NCBI RefSeq assembly: GCF_026241855.1
Contig: NZ_JAPJDC010000001.1
Span: 434,001 to 498,000 of the forward strand
DNA: 64,000 bases
Source: Curtobacterium flaccumfaciens pv. betae
GTDB taxonomy: Bacteria; Actinomycetota; Actinomycetes; Actinomycetales; Microbacteriaceae
Reading direction: 5' to 3'
The position numbers and the translations under genes are program-made. The notes beneath the pieces are model-generated. The model ran no database searches, had not been told where the DNA came from, and saw only the letters and a list, made by a program, of their open reading frames with translations. The first letter of the stretch is position 1. Each line of letters begins with the position of its first letter. Positions 7,565 through 16,140 of this stretch are shown one piece after another.

Positions 7565-8502
7565 CCAACAACGCAACCATCGCCGTGCGAACGCAAGACA
7601 CGGAAGAACAAGCAGCGCCGTCCAAGTGGCGCGCCGCCGCCCGCCAGTTCGGCGTCGTCTGGTCGAACAAGAAGGCCCGGATCGGCATCATCATCCTCGG
7701 CGTCTTCGTGTTCGTCGCGGTCTTCGCCCCGCTCCTGGCCCCGTACGGCGCCAGCCAGAACGGCTTCGCCCGGTCCGCCGACGCGACGCCCGACCACTGG
7801 ATGGGCACCACCGCCGCCGGCGAGGACGTCCTGTCCCAGATCATCTACGGCGCCCGCATCTCGGTCATGGTCGGCGCGGTCGCGGGCATCCTGTCCACGC
7901 TCGTCGCCGTCGCGATCGGCCTCAGCTGGGGCTACGTCCGCGGCTGGATCGCCGAGGTCATCGGGTTCATCGTGAACCTGTTCCTCGTCATCCCGGGTCT
8001 GCCCCTGATGATCGTCATCGCCGCCTACCTGCAGAACGGCGGCATCGCGGTGATCATCGCGGTCATCGTCGTGACCGGTTGGGCGTGGGGCGCTCGCGTG
8101 CTCCGCTCGCAGACGCAGTCGCTGCGTGGTCGGGACTTCGTCACCGCCGCCCAGTTCTCCGGTGAGGGCGCGACCCGCATCGTGTTCCGCGAGATCCTGC
8201 CGAACATGACGAGCCTCATCGTCGGCAGCTTCTTCGGGGCCGCCACCAGCGCCATCCTCGCCGAGGCGGGCCTCGAGTTCCTCGGACTCGGCGACTCGTC
8301 GATCGTCAGCTGGGGCACGATCCTGTACTGGGCGCAGAACTCGAATGCTCTGCTCACCGGGCAGTGGATCCTGCTCTTCGCGCCGGGTCTCTGCATCGCG
8401 CTCCTCGCGATGAGCCTCACCCTGATCAACTTCGGCGTCGACGCCGTGTCCAACCCGCGGCTGCGCGACGGCGCACGGCCCCGTAAGGAGAAGCGCGCAT
8501 GA
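7561..8502 (+). CDS. ABC transporter permease, DppC/OppC type
   Basis: The 313-residue protein has the N-terminal OppC-type segment (NKKARIGIIILGVFVFVAVFAPLLAPYG), then HWMGTTAAGEDVLSQIIYGARIS, the hallmark of this half of the permease pair. The EAA loop is at RDFVTAAQFSGEGATRIVFREILPNM, and GLEFLGLGDSSIVSWGTIL follows. ATGA overlap with both neighbours indicates one transcript and coupled translation. Confidence 0.92.
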   Translation: MTNNATIAVRTQDTEEQAAPSKWRAAARQFGVVWSNKKARIGIIILGVFVFVAVFAPLLAPYGASQNGFARSADATPDHWMGTTAAGEDVLSQIIYGARISVMVGAVAGILSTLVAVAIGLSWGYVRGWIAEVIGFIVNLFLVIPGLPLMIVIAAYLQNGGIAVIIAVIVVTGWAWGARVLRSQTQSLRGRDFVTAAQFSGEGATRIVFREILPNMTSLIVGSFFGAATSAILAEAGLEFLGLGDSSIVSWGTILYWAQNSNALLTGQWILLFAPGLCIALLAMSLTLINFGVDAVSNPRLRDGARPRKEKRA

Positions 8503-10295
8503 GCGGCTTGCCAGAAACGCACCCGGCAGACGGCCTGGAGGCGCCCACCGGCGCCGCCACGGGCCTCCAGTCCGACGGTGGTGCCGTCCAGGGCGACGCC
8601 TCCGTCCTGCTCGACGTCCGCGACCTGTCGGTCGTCTACGAATCGGCCGGCCAGACGGCCGTCCAAGCCGTCGACCACGTGTCGTTCCAGCTGAAGAAGG
8701 GCGAGTTCGTCGGCCTGGTCGGCGAGTCCGGTTCCGGCAAGTCGACGCTCGGCTACGCGCTGACCCGGCTGCAGAAGCCGCCGGCGCGGACGAACGGCGG
8801 CAGCATCGTCTTCGCGGGCAAGGACATCCGCGACCTCGACGACGAAGCCCTGCGCCAGCAGCGGCAGGGCGGCTTCGCCATGGTGCTGCAGTCCGGCATG
8901 AACGCGCTCAACCCGGTGCGCACCATCCGGAACCACTTCATCGACGTCTTCAAGGCGCACGGCCACGTGTCGCGCGACCGCTGGGACGCCCGGATGAAGG
9001 AGCTCATCGAGAAGGTGAAGCTGCCGACCTCGATGCTCGCCAGGTTCCCCGGGGAGCTCTCCGGCGGCATGCGCCAGCGCGTCTCCATCGCCCTGGCGCT
9101 CTCGCTCGAGCCGCAGCTCATGGTGTTCGACGAGCCGACGACTGCGCTCGACGTCCTCGTGCAGCACGCCGTGATGGACACGATCATCGAGCTGCAGCGC
9201 ACCGAGGGCTTCACGGCGATCCTGATCAGCCACGACCTCGGCATCGTCCTCGAGGCCACCGAGCGCGTCCTCGTCATGCACGAGGGCCGGATCGTTGAGG
9301 ACGGCGGCTCCCGCGAGATCCTCCGCGACCCGCAGGACGAGTACACGCAGATGCTCCTGTCGCACTACGCCGACCCCCGCGCCGAGGTGGTGTCGTTGCC
9401 GGGCTTCCCGGACCGCTCGCTCCGAGCCGAGGCCGGCGAGAAGCGGCAGGAGACGACCTCGTCGTTCAGCACCGTCGGGTCCCGCGAGCGCAGTGCCGCC
9501 CGCAACCCGATCGTCGTCGACCACATCGTGAAGACCTATCCGGCTCCCCGCCGCGGTGAGCAGCCGGTGCAGGCCGTGCGCGACGTGTCGTTCACCCTGG
9601 AGCCCGGGCAGTCGCTCGCCCTGGTCGGCCAGTCCGGTTCGGGCAAGTCGACCATCGCGAAGCTGCTCACCGGCGTCGAGAAGCCGACCACCGGCACCGT
9701 CCGGTTCGGGGACCTCGACGTCGCCCGCCTCGGCAAGCGCGGCCTGCGGGACCTGCGCTCCGAGGTCCAGATGGTGTTCCAGGACCCGTACTCGGCGCTC
9801 AACCCGCTGCACACCGTCGAGTACACGCTGTCCCGGCCGATCGCGAACTACACCGGGCTGACCGGCCGCGACGCCCGGCGCCGGGTGCTCGAGCTGCTCG
9901 AGACGGTGGGGCTCACCCCCGTCGAGCAGTTCGCGCAGAAGCTCCCGCACCAGCTCTCCGGCGGGCAGCGGCAGCGCGTGGTGATCGCCCGGGCGCTCGC
10001 GAGCGACCCGCAGGTGATCATCGCCGACGAGCCGGTGTCGATGCTCGACGTGACGCTGCGTGCCGGTGTGCTCGCGCTGCTCGAGGACCTCCGCGAGCAG
10101 TGGGGCGTCTCGCTCCTCTACATCACGCACGACCTGCTGAGTGCGCGGCTCATCACGGACGACATCATGGTGCTCCACGAGGGCGCCGTGGTCGAGCGGG
10201 GTCACACCGCCCAGGTGCTGCAGGACCCGCAGGACCCGTACACGATCGCCCTCCTCGACGCTGTTCCCAACCCGCGGAGGACCCTGCGCGCATGA
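8499..10295 (+). CDS. Fused double ABC ATPase (DppD-DppF type)
   Basis: The 598-residue protein carries two complete nucleotide-binding domains in one chain. The first has Walker A GESGSGKST, signature LSGGMRQRV and Walker B LMVFDEPTTALD. The second, beginning near residue 340, has GQSGSGKST, LSGGQRQRV, VIIADEPVSMLD and the switch His in LLYITHDL. The linker between them is hydrophilic (EKRQETTSSFSTVGSRERSA). It powers the permease pair encoded just upstream; the ATGA overlaps continue on both sides. In many species these are separate genes; the fusion is common in actinobacteria. Confidence 0.92.
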   Translation: MSGLPETHPADGLEAPTGAATGLQSDGGAVQGDASVLLDVRDLSVVYESAGQTAVQAVDHVSFQLKKGEFVGLVGESGSGKSTLGYALTRLQKPPARTNGGSIVFAGKDIRDLDDEALRQQRQGGFAMVLQSGMNALNPVRTIRNHFIDVFKAHGHVSRDRWDARMKELIEKVKLPTSMLARFPGELSGGMRQRVSIALALSLEPQLMVFDEPTTALDVLVQHAVMDTIIELQRTEGFTAILISHDLGIVLEATERVLVMHEGRIVEDGGSREILRDPQDEYTQMLLSHYADPRAEVVSLPGFPDRSLRAEAGEKRQETTSSFSTVGSRERSAARNPIVVDHIVKTYPAPRRGEQPVQAVRDVSFTLEPGQSLALVGQSGSGKSTIAKLLTGVEKPTTGTVRFGDLDVARLGKRGLRDLRSEVQMVFQDPYSALNPLHTVEYTLSRPIANYTGLTGRDARRRVLELLETVGLTPVEQFAQKLPHQLSGGQRQRVVIARALASDPQVIIADEPVSMLDVTLRAGVLALLEDLREQWGVSLLYITHDLLSARLITDDIMVLHEGAVVERGHTAQVLQDPQDPYTIALLDAVPNPRRTLRA

Positions 10296-11164
10296 CGAAC
10301 CTGCACGACTTCCCGACGGTCCTGCCGTTCGGACACCTGCCCACCCCGGACGGCGTCGACGTCGTCGGGATCGACGTCCCGGTCGGGCGGCTCACGGCCT
10401 ACCGGATCGTGCCCGAGGGGGTGTCGAAGGGCACCGTGCTCATCGTCCCCGGCTACACCGGCTCGAAGGAGGACTGGCGGACCTTCCTGCCCGTCCTCCG
10501 CGACGCCGGGTGGACCGCGGTCGCGATCAGCCGGCGCGGTCAGGCCGACTCGGCAGCACCGACCGAACCCCGCGACTACTCCCTCGACGAAGAAGCCGCC
10601 GACGTCGTCCGGGTCGCGCGCCTGCTCGACGACGGCGCCCCTGTGCACCTGATCGGGCACTCGCTCGGCGGTGTGATCGTCCGGGCTGCCGCGCTCCAGG
10701 ACCCGACGGCGTTCCGCGACGTCGTGCAGTTCTGCTCCGGGCCGCACGGGTGGCCGTACCGCAAGGTCGCCGAGCTGACGATCCTGCACGACACCGGCGG
10801 GAACCTCCGGCAGCTGTTCGACTCGACGAACCCGCTCTGGGCGTACCGGCCCGACGACGAGCTGCCCGACGACGTCCGGATGGTGCGTGACCGCTTCGAC
10901 GCGACGAGCCCGCTCAGCGTCGTCGCCGGTGGCCACATCCTCGAGGACCACACCGACGCCTCCGACGCCCTGCGCGCCACCGGCCTGCCGGTCCTCGTCG
11001 CCCACGGCGAGTGGGACAACGCCTGGCCGATCCCGTGGCAGCGGGCGATGGCCGAGCAGACCGGCGCCGAGTACGTCGTCATCCCCGCGAGCTACCACGG
11101 TCCCCAGGTCGAGAACCCGCTCGGGACGGTCGCCGTCTTCGACGCATTCCTGAGCCAGCACTGA
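10292..11164 (+). CDS. Alpha/beta-hydrolase fold protein
   Basis: The 290-residue cytoplasmic protein has the hydrolase-fold elements in order: oxyanion region VPGYTGSKEDW, nucleophile elbow GHSLGG (Ser), acid region VLVAHGEWDNAWP and a late His in IPASYHGPQ. There is no signal peptide. The ATG at 10292 overlaps the ATPase stop, so it belongs to the transporter operon. Its place between a sugar-type importer and a GH1 enzyme suggests that it removes an acyl group from an imported glycoside (an inference). Family homology alone cannot distinguish esterase, lipase and peptidase activities. Confidence 0.8.
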   Translation: MTNLHDFPTVLPFGHLPTPDGVDVVGIDVPVGRLTAYRIVPEGVSKGTVLIVPGYTGSKEDWRTFLPVLRDAGWTAVAISRRGQADSAAPTEPRDYSLDEEAADVVRVARLLDDGAPVHLIGHSLGGVIVRAAALQDPTAFRDVVQFCSGPHGWPYRKVAELTILHDTGGNLRQLFDSTNPLWAYRPDDELPDDVRMVRDRFDATSPLSVVAGGHILEDHTDASDALRATGLPVLVAHGEWDNAWPIPWQRAMAEQTGAEYVVIPASYHGPQVENPLGTVAVFDAFLSQH

Positions 11165-11178
11165 CTCGAACAAGCACT

Positions 11179-11194
11179 GAAAGGCACCATCATC
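11179..11194 (+). promoter_or_regulatory. RBS and probable AUC start of the GH1 gene
   Basis: GAAAGG (11179-11184) is the only SD-like sequence here. Between the upstream stop (11162-11164) and the first in-frame GTG (11285) there is no in-frame ATG, GTG or TTG. The codon 7 nt after the SD is ATC (11192), giving ATC-TCC-ACG where family members read Met-Ser-Thr. Confidence 0.6.
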
Positions 11195-12385
11195 TCCACG
11201 CTGCAGTTCCCCGACGGCTTCCTCTGGGGTGCCGCCACCGCCGCCCACCAGATCGAGGGCAACAACGTCAACAGCAACTGGTGGGTGCACGAGCACGAGC
11301 CGGACACCACCATCGTCGAGCCCTCGGGTGATGCGGCGGACAGCTACCACCGGTACCGCGAGGACATCCGCATCGCGGCCGAGCTCGGGCTGAACTCCTA
11401 CCGGTTCAGCATCGAGTGGGCCCGCATCGAGCCCGAGCGCGGGTTCGTCAGCCGTGCCGAGGTCGACCACTACCGCCGCATGGTCGACGCCTGCCACGAG
11501 TTCGGCATCGAGCCGATCGTCACCCTCATGCACTTCACCGTGCCGCGCTGGTTCGAACGCGACGGCTTCTGGCGGGCACCCGACGCCGCCGACCTGTTCG
11601 CCCGCTACACCGAGGCCGCGCTCCCCGTGGTGCAGGACGGCGTCCGCTACGTCTGCACGATCAACGAACCGAACATCGCGGCCATGCTCGCCGGCGGCGA
11701 GGACGCGGCCAACCTGGTGGCCTTCGGCCTGCCGAACCCGGACCTGGGGGTCGCCGACGCCCTGCTGGCCAGCCACAAGCGGTCGCGCGAGGTCCTGTCA
11801 CAGGTGTCGGGCCTCCAGTCAGGGTGGACCGTCGCGACCCAGGCCTTCAAGTCCAACGGTGAGCCGGGCGCGGACGCGATGCTCCGCGAGTACGGGTACC
11901 CGCGCGACGACTGGTACCTCGAGAACGCCGCGGGCGACGACTTCCTCGGCGTGCAGGCCTACACCCGCACGTTCATCGGTCCGGACGGGCCCCTGCCCGT
12001 CGCGGACGACGTCGAGACGACCCTGACCGGCTGGGAGTTCTACCCCGAGGCCTCGGCCGACGGGCTCCGCAGCGCGTGGGAGCTCTCCGGTGGTGTCCCG
12101 CTGATGATCACCGAGAACGGCATCGCCACCGCCGACGACCCCCGCCGGCAGGCGTACACGCAGGGCGCGCTCGAGGGCATCCACCGCTGCATCGAGGACG
12201 GCATCGAGGTCCTCGGCTACCAGCACTGGTCGCTCCTCGACAACTACGAGTGGGCCTCCGGCTTCCGCCCGACCTTCGGGTTGGTCGCGTGGGACCGCGA
12301 GACCTTCGAGCGCACGCCGAAGGACTCCGCACGCTGGTACGGGCGGGTCGCGCGGGCGAACGCCCTCGAGTCGGTCACCGTCTAG
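11192..12385 (+). CDS. GH1 beta-glucosidase, probable AUC start
   Basis: This is a retaining beta-glycosidase of family GH1. The N-terminus STLQFPDGFLWGAATAAHQI is the family's start signature. The acid/base Glu is in TINEPN (Glu159 counting from the AUC) and the nucleophile Glu is in MITENG (Glu308). The C-terminus has the substrate-binding HWSLLDNYEWASGF. No ordinary start codon precedes the essential N-terminal strand: an in-frame GTG exists only at 11285, which would delete 31 residues including the substrate-binding Gln-His region. At 397 residues it is short for GH1 (often 440-480). It is last in the transporter operon and should split imported beta-glucosides in the cytoplasm. There is no signal peptide. 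Confidence 0.85.
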   Translation: MSTLQFPDGFLWGAATAAHQIEGNNVNSNWWVHEHEPDTTIVEPSGDAADSYHRYREDIRIAAELGLNSYRFSIEWARIEPERGFVSRAEVDHYRRMVDACHEFGIEPIVTLMHFTVPRWFERDGFWRAPDAADLFARYTEAALPVVQDGVRYVCTINEPNIAAMLAGGEDAANLVAFGLPNPDLGVADALLASHKRSREVLSQVSGLQSGWTVATQAFKSNGEPGADAMLREYGYPRDDWYLENAAGDDFLGVQAYTRTFIGPDGPLPVADDVETTLTGWEFYPEASADGLRSAWELSGGVPLMITENGIATADDPRRQAYTQGALEGIHRCIEDGIEVLGYQHWSLLDNYEWASGFRPTFGLVAWDRETFERTPKDSARWYGRVARANALESVTV

Positions 12386-12402
12386 GACGGTCGACCCGCA
12401 GG

Positions 12403-12442
12403 CGCGCGGCGGACGGGAGGCCCTGCTCCCGTCCGCCGCGCG
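12403..12442. terminator. Terminator after the GH1 gene
   Basis: Perfect 17-bp arms (12403-12419 and 12426-12442) enclose a 6-nt loop GCCCTG. It lies 18 nt after the GH1 stop and before the convergent ankyrin gene, so it may act on both strands. It shares the ACGGGAGGCC stem start with the terminators at 32-79 and 60474-60513. Confidence 0.75.
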
Positions 12443-12491
12443 TCGTCACGTCCGGCACCGGTCGGCCCACGGGCCGTGGTGCGGCCAGCGC

Positions 12492-13679
12492 TCAGGCGGC
12501 GGCGAGCAGGTCGGCGACGGCCGTCTCGCGGAGCAGCTCCGCGCGGTCCGCAGCGGTCGAGCCCTCGTCGTCGGCGGCGTTCCGGTCGACGTCGAGCGAC
12601 AGCACGACGCGGACGGTGTCGAGGTCGCCGGAGTCGACGGCCGCGATCAGCAGCGTCGCGCCCCGTGACCCGCGCGCCCTGGTGTCCGCACCCGCGGTGG
12701 CGAGGGCACGCACGATCGCGGCGTGCCCGCCCCACGCAGCGCGGACGATCGGGGTGTTGCCGTCGCCGTCACGGGCCTCCAGTTCGGCGCCCGCTGCGAC
12801 CAGCACGTCGACCGCCCGTCGCGCGTCGCGGTCGATCGCCAGCGTCAGCGGCGTCCGCCCCTCGGTGTCCTCCAGCTGTAGGGTCGCTCCGCGGCGCAGG
12901 AGTTCCTCGAGCATCTCGGGGTGGTCGAACCACGCGGCGGCGTGCAGCGGGGCGAAGCCCCAGCGGGGGTCGACGTCGTCGACGTCACTCGCGTCGTCGG
13001 CCAGGTGCAGCCCCCCGAGGTCGCCGTAGGCCGCGGCACGCACCACCTCGGTCGCCCACTCGACCCAACCGTCCGGCACCGGGCCGTGCCAGCCGCGTGC
13101 CGGACGCGACTCGAGGCCGGAGTACACGGACTCGGCGACGCTCCTGATCGCCACCCGGACACCCCGGAACCGGATCGCGACCTCACCGACTGGGGAGATC
13201 AGCAGGCGGAGTTCCCAGGCGTCGTGCTCGTGCAGGTACTCGAGCTCGCCCCGGGCGACGTGCGCGTCACCGGCGAGCAGTGCCGCGGCGTCGACACCCG
13301 GTGGGTCGATGACGGCGTCCCGGAGCCGGAGCGACACCCTGGCGTGGTTCCAGCGGCGCCACAGGCCGCTCGGGGTGTCGAGCACCTCGTCGTTGCGGAC
13401 CACGATGTCGGCGTGCACGACGACCGGGTCGGGCACACCGTGGCCGGGCAGGTCGACGGGGGTCGTCACGTCGTCCTCGTCGGCGTCCGGGTCGACGACG
13501 GCGTCGGCGGACTCCACGACCCAGCGTTCGATCCGTGAGTCGGTCCACTTGACCGTCAGGAGCGCGGCGATCGTCGGCGGGGCGTCCTCGAGCAGCCGGG
13601 TCACGTGTTCGCGCTGGCCGTCGAAGTCCTCGAGGGAGACGTAGCCAACGGAGGGCCAGTTCACTCGACTCCATCGCAC
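12492..13679 (-). CDS. Ankyrin-repeat protein with unknown N-terminal domain
   Basis: The 395-residue protein has about four C-terminal ankyrin repeats, recognisable as GFAPLHAAAWFDHPEMLEEL, GRTPLTLAIDRDARRAVDVL, GNTPIVRAAWGGHAAIVRAL and a last copy with ATLLIAAVDSGDLDTVRVVL. The first ~215 residues are Asp-rich (DPDADEDDVTTPVDLPG) and I do not recognise them; they contain VVHADIVVRNDEVLDTP. There is no signal peptide or membrane helix, so it is probably cytoplasmic. The ATG at 13679 is the first in frame; the GTG for VNWPSVGY, six codons in, is an alternative start. No functional link to the neighbouring genes is visible. Ankyrin arrays normally mediate protein contacts, so a partner-binding role is the most that can be inferred. 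Confidence 0.7.
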   Translation of the reverse strand: MRWSRVNWPSVGYVSLEDFDGQREHVTRLLEDAPPTIAALLTVKWTDSRIERWVVESADAVVDPDADEDDVTTPVDLPGHGVPDPVVVHADIVVRNDEVLDTPSGLWRRWNHARVSLRLRDAVIDPPGVDAAALLAGDAHVARGELEYLHEHDAWELRLLISPVGEVAIRFRGVRVAIRSVAESVYSGLESRPARGWHGPVPDGWVEWATEVVRAAAYGDLGGLHLADDASDVDDVDPRWGFAPLHAAAWFDHPEMLEELLRRGATLQLEDTEGRTPLTLAIDRDARRAVDVLVAAGAELEARDGDGNTPIVRAAWGGHAAIVRALATAGADTRARGSRGATLLIAAVDSGDLDTVRVVLSLDVDRNAADDEGSTAADRAELLRETAVADLLAAA

Positions 13680-13765
13680 GGGACGACACTACCCGGCAGC
13701 GGTCCGTCTCCCCGCGGAGGACCTCGTCGCGTGCTCTCGTCCAGCTCCGCAGTTCTCCACAGGTG

Positions 13766-14950
13766 TCACCCTTCCGGAGCAGCGCCGTCCGGGATGTGAG
13801 ATGTTGAAGACATGCCGCCGCGGACCGTCCCCCGAGTTGCGGTACGGGCTGCGTCCAGAGGTCCTGATCCCGCGACTGCTCGGCTCGAGGACCTGCGGAC
13901 ATGGCCGGAGCGAGCCCCGGGGAGCAGCAGGCGGCTTGCTCCGCGAGTGAGCGGACGGTCGACGAAGCGGTGGGCGAGCGGCGCCACGGCGAGCATGGCA
14001 CCGACGGTGATCGTGACGACCACGAACCACGGCACCCGGTACGCGCCCACGGCGGCGAGTGCTGCGGGCACCACCGGCGCCAGGAGCGGATGAACGAGGT
14101 ACAGCGCGTACGAGGCAGCGCCGCCGGCCATCACCCAGCGGGGCACGAACCGGCCGATCCGATCGTCCAGCCAGACCGCCGAGAACACGACAGCGGAGAT
14201 CACGAGCGGGACGACGGCCGCCGAGACCTCGAGCCGCTCGGCTCGCAACGAGGCCAGGGTGCCCATGCAGACCGCGATGCCGCCGAGCGACAAGACGGTC
14301 AGGACCGGTCGTCGTGCTCGCCACCCGCGGGCGATGACCATGCCGGCGAGGAAGTAGAGCGTCACGTCATCGGCGTAGAACCACCATGCTGACCCGGTGG
14401 CCGGGCGCAGGAGTGACGCGGCGGCCGCGATCGTGAGGACCGGTGCGCAGAGTGCCAGCGGGTCGACCCGGATGGCCAGGGCGAGCGTCATCAGCGCGTA
14501 GAACGCCATCTCGAACACCAACGTCCACCCGACGCCCCAGAGCGGATGGATGGCACCGGCTTCATCGTGACCGGGGATGAACAGGTACGACGCGAGGACC
14601 GTGCCCGGGCTGAGTGCCGAGTTGACCACCAACGAGCCGGCCAGGACCACCGCGGCGACCTTGATGGTGGTCATCAGCCAGTAGAGCGGGACGACCCGCG
14701 CGAGCCGTGCCCGGGCGAACCGGTGCCAGGACCCCGGCGCCTGACCGAGGTCGTCGCCGACGAGCACCATCACGAAACCACTGATCGCGAAGAACAGCCA
14801 GACGCCCAGTCCGCCGATCCGGTCGAGCTGCGGGGTGTGCTCGTCGAAGCGCTCCGCCGAGTAGTAGCACGCGTGGACGACCACCACGAGGGCGGCTGCG
14901 ACGTACCGCAGGGCCTGGATGAGACGGAAGGGCTGCTGTCGCGTCGGCAT
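13766..14950 (-). CDS. Acyltransferase family 3 membrane protein
   Basis: The 394-residue integral membrane protein has about ten hydrophobic segments. The acyltransferase-3 signature begins at once: FRLIQALRYVAAALVVVVHACYYS, with catalytic His26 in the RYxAALxVVxxH motif. Then comes IGGLGVWLFFAISGFVMVL. The family O-acylates extracellular sugars, so here it probably decorates the EPS made by the adjoining divergent genes. The C-terminal ~60 residues are Arg/Ser/Gly-rich and look disordered. It is transcribed away from the pyruvyl-transferase gene, with the shared promoter region holding AT-rich motifs. Acetyl versus succinyl donor is not predictable. Confidence 0.85.
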   Translation of the reverse strand: MPTRQQPFRLIQALRYVAAALVVVVHACYYSAERFDEHTPQLDRIGGLGVWLFFAISGFVMVLVGDDLGQAPGSWHRFARARLARVVPLYWLMTTIKVAAVVLAGSLVVNSALSPGTVLASYLFIPGHDEAGAIHPLWGVGWTLVFEMAFYALMTLALAIRVDPLALCAPVLTIAAAASLLRPATGSAWWFYADDVTLYFLAGMVIARGWRARRPVLTVLSLGGIAVCMGTLASLRAERLEVSAAVVPLVISAVVFSAVWLDDRIGRFVPRWVMAGGAASYALYLVHPLLAPVVPAALAAVGAYRVPWFVVVTITVGAMLAVAPLAHRFVDRPLTRGASRLLLPGARSGHVRRSSSRAVAGSGPLDAARTATRGTVRGGMSSTSHIPDGAAPEG

Positions 14951-14965
14951 GTCGCAATTCTACAT

Positions 14966-14985
14966 GCAAAATACAAACATACGTG
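14966..14985 (-). promoter_or_regulatory. Shared EPS/adhesin promoter motif, copy S1
   Basis: GCAAAATACAAACATACGTG sits just upstream of a -10 candidate (TAGAAT on the minus strand, 14957-14962) for the acyltransferase gene. Fourteen of 15 bases match the AAATACCAACATACG element before the Ig-repeat gene (28786-28800). Confidence 0.55.
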
Positions 14986-15014
14986 ATGATATCAAGCGCG
15001 TGTTACGGATATTG

Positions 15015-15030
15015 CAGGTGATATACTAAT
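15015..15030 (+). promoter_or_regulatory. Shared promoter motif, copy S2, with leaderless -10
   Basis: CAGGTGATATACTAAT contains the -10 hexamer TATACT (15022-15027), only 6 nt before the ATG at 15034. That spacing predicts transcription starting at or next to the start codon, i.e. a leaderless mRNA. Confidence 0.55.
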
Positions 15031-15033
15031 GAC

Positions 15034-16140
15034 ATGACCACACGAACCGCAGCGCGCGAGGTCGTCTACCTCGGCTGGACGGGGCACGGCAACTACGGCG
15101 ATGAACTCCTCCTCGAGACGTGGCGTCTCGCCCTCGGGATCGACGCCGTCTCGCCGGTGACTCGACGGGAGCGACTCGCCGATGTCCGGAGCGCGATCCA
15201 CTCGTACCGCACCGGAGGCCGTACCGAGCGGATGCTCCTCCTCGGTGGCGGGACGGTGCTCGGCTTCCAGAACTGGGCACGGCACGTGGCAGATGCTGCT
15301 CGGGTGTACCGCGCAGACGCAGTGGTCGCACTCGGAGCGGGGGCGGCTGAGTCGACCGACACGTTCGCCCTGGGCCTGCAGGAGCGCGACTGGCGGCGCT
15401 GGGCGGAGCTCCGATCGATCTTGCTCGGTGTCCGCGGTCCGCTCACAGCGGTGGAGTGCGAGCGGGCCTGGGGGCGTCCTGCGGTCGTCGGCGACCCCGC
15501 TCTGCTGTACCCGGTCGTGGCGGGCATCGAACACGTCCACGACGCCGACGGCCCGGTCGGTGTGAGCGTCGGCGCTGATCCGGTGTCGCGGTTCGCCCCG
15601 CGGTCGGTCGCAGCGGCGGTGCGCAGGATGACCGGAGCGGACACCGAGATCGTGTTGTTCGCGCTGTCCCCGAACGACCTCGCCGCCTGTCGAACCCTGC
15701 AGTCCGAACTGCACCGCCCGTCGCGGATCCACCGGTTCGACGGCGACGTCCGCGCAACGACCTCGGAGATCAGCCGGTGCAGTCTCATGCTCACCGAGCG
15801 ACTGCACGGCGCCGTCGCCGCGGTCGGCCTGGGCGTCCCCACGGTGCCGCTCGCCTACGCCTCGAAGTGTGACGACTTCTGGCTCAGCGTCACGGGTGAA
15901 CGGCCCACGGTCGTTCCGGGCTCGACGGAGCAGCAGATCGTCGATGCTGCAATGCGGGCACTCGACCCCCTGGAGCGCTCGGCGACCCAGGCGCTGGCGA
16001 GCACGCTCCGCCAGCGCCTCGTGGTCGGGGTGCAACGGATAGCCGACTGGCGCGAGGGCGTCACCACGACCGACCAGCTCCGCGAGCCGCTCCCGTTCGA
16101 GACGGTCGAACCCGCTGGTGCCCACGGAGGTGTTGCCTGA
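15034..16140 (+). CDS. Polysaccharide pyruvyl transferase family protein
   Basis: The 368-residue protein matches the PS_pyruv_trans family (CsaB-like). It opens with a strand and YLGWTGHGNYGDELLLETW, followed by MLLLGGGTVLGFQNW. Later segments are LLGVRGPLTAVECERAWG, VVGDPALLYP and the family-typical LMLTERLHGAVAAVGLGVPTVPL near the end. Such enzymes transfer pyruvate from phosphoenolpyruvate to a sugar to form a ketal, giving the polymer negative charge. The ATG at 15034 has no SD and lies 6 nt from a -10 box. It overlaps the next gene's start region, placing it first in the EPS operon. Confidence 0.85.
   Translation: MTTRTAAREVVYLGWTGHGNYGDELLLETWRLALGIDAVSPVTRRERLADVRSAIHSYRTGGRTERMLLLGGGTVLGFQNWARHVADAARVYRADAVVALGAGAAESTDTFALGLQERDWRRWAELRSILLGVRGPLTAVECERAWGRPAVVGDPALLYPVVAGIEHVHDADGPVGVSVGADPVSRFAPRSVAAAVRRMTGADTEIVLFALSPNDLAACRTLQSELHRPSRIHRFDGDVRATTSEISRCSLMLTERLHGAVAAVGLGVPTVPLAYASKCDDFWLSVTGERPTVVPGSTEQQIVDAAMRALDPLERSATQALASTLRQRLVVGVQRIADWREGVTTTDQLREPLPFETVEPAGAHGGVA

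Noticed and set aside
8025..10205. 726-residue minus-strand frame
   Set aside because: Antisense shadow of the double ATPase, whose motifs are complete on the plus strand.
11285..11287. GTG at 11285 as GH1 start
   Set aside because: It would remove the conserved FLWGAATAAHQIEG segment and has no SD at suitable distance.
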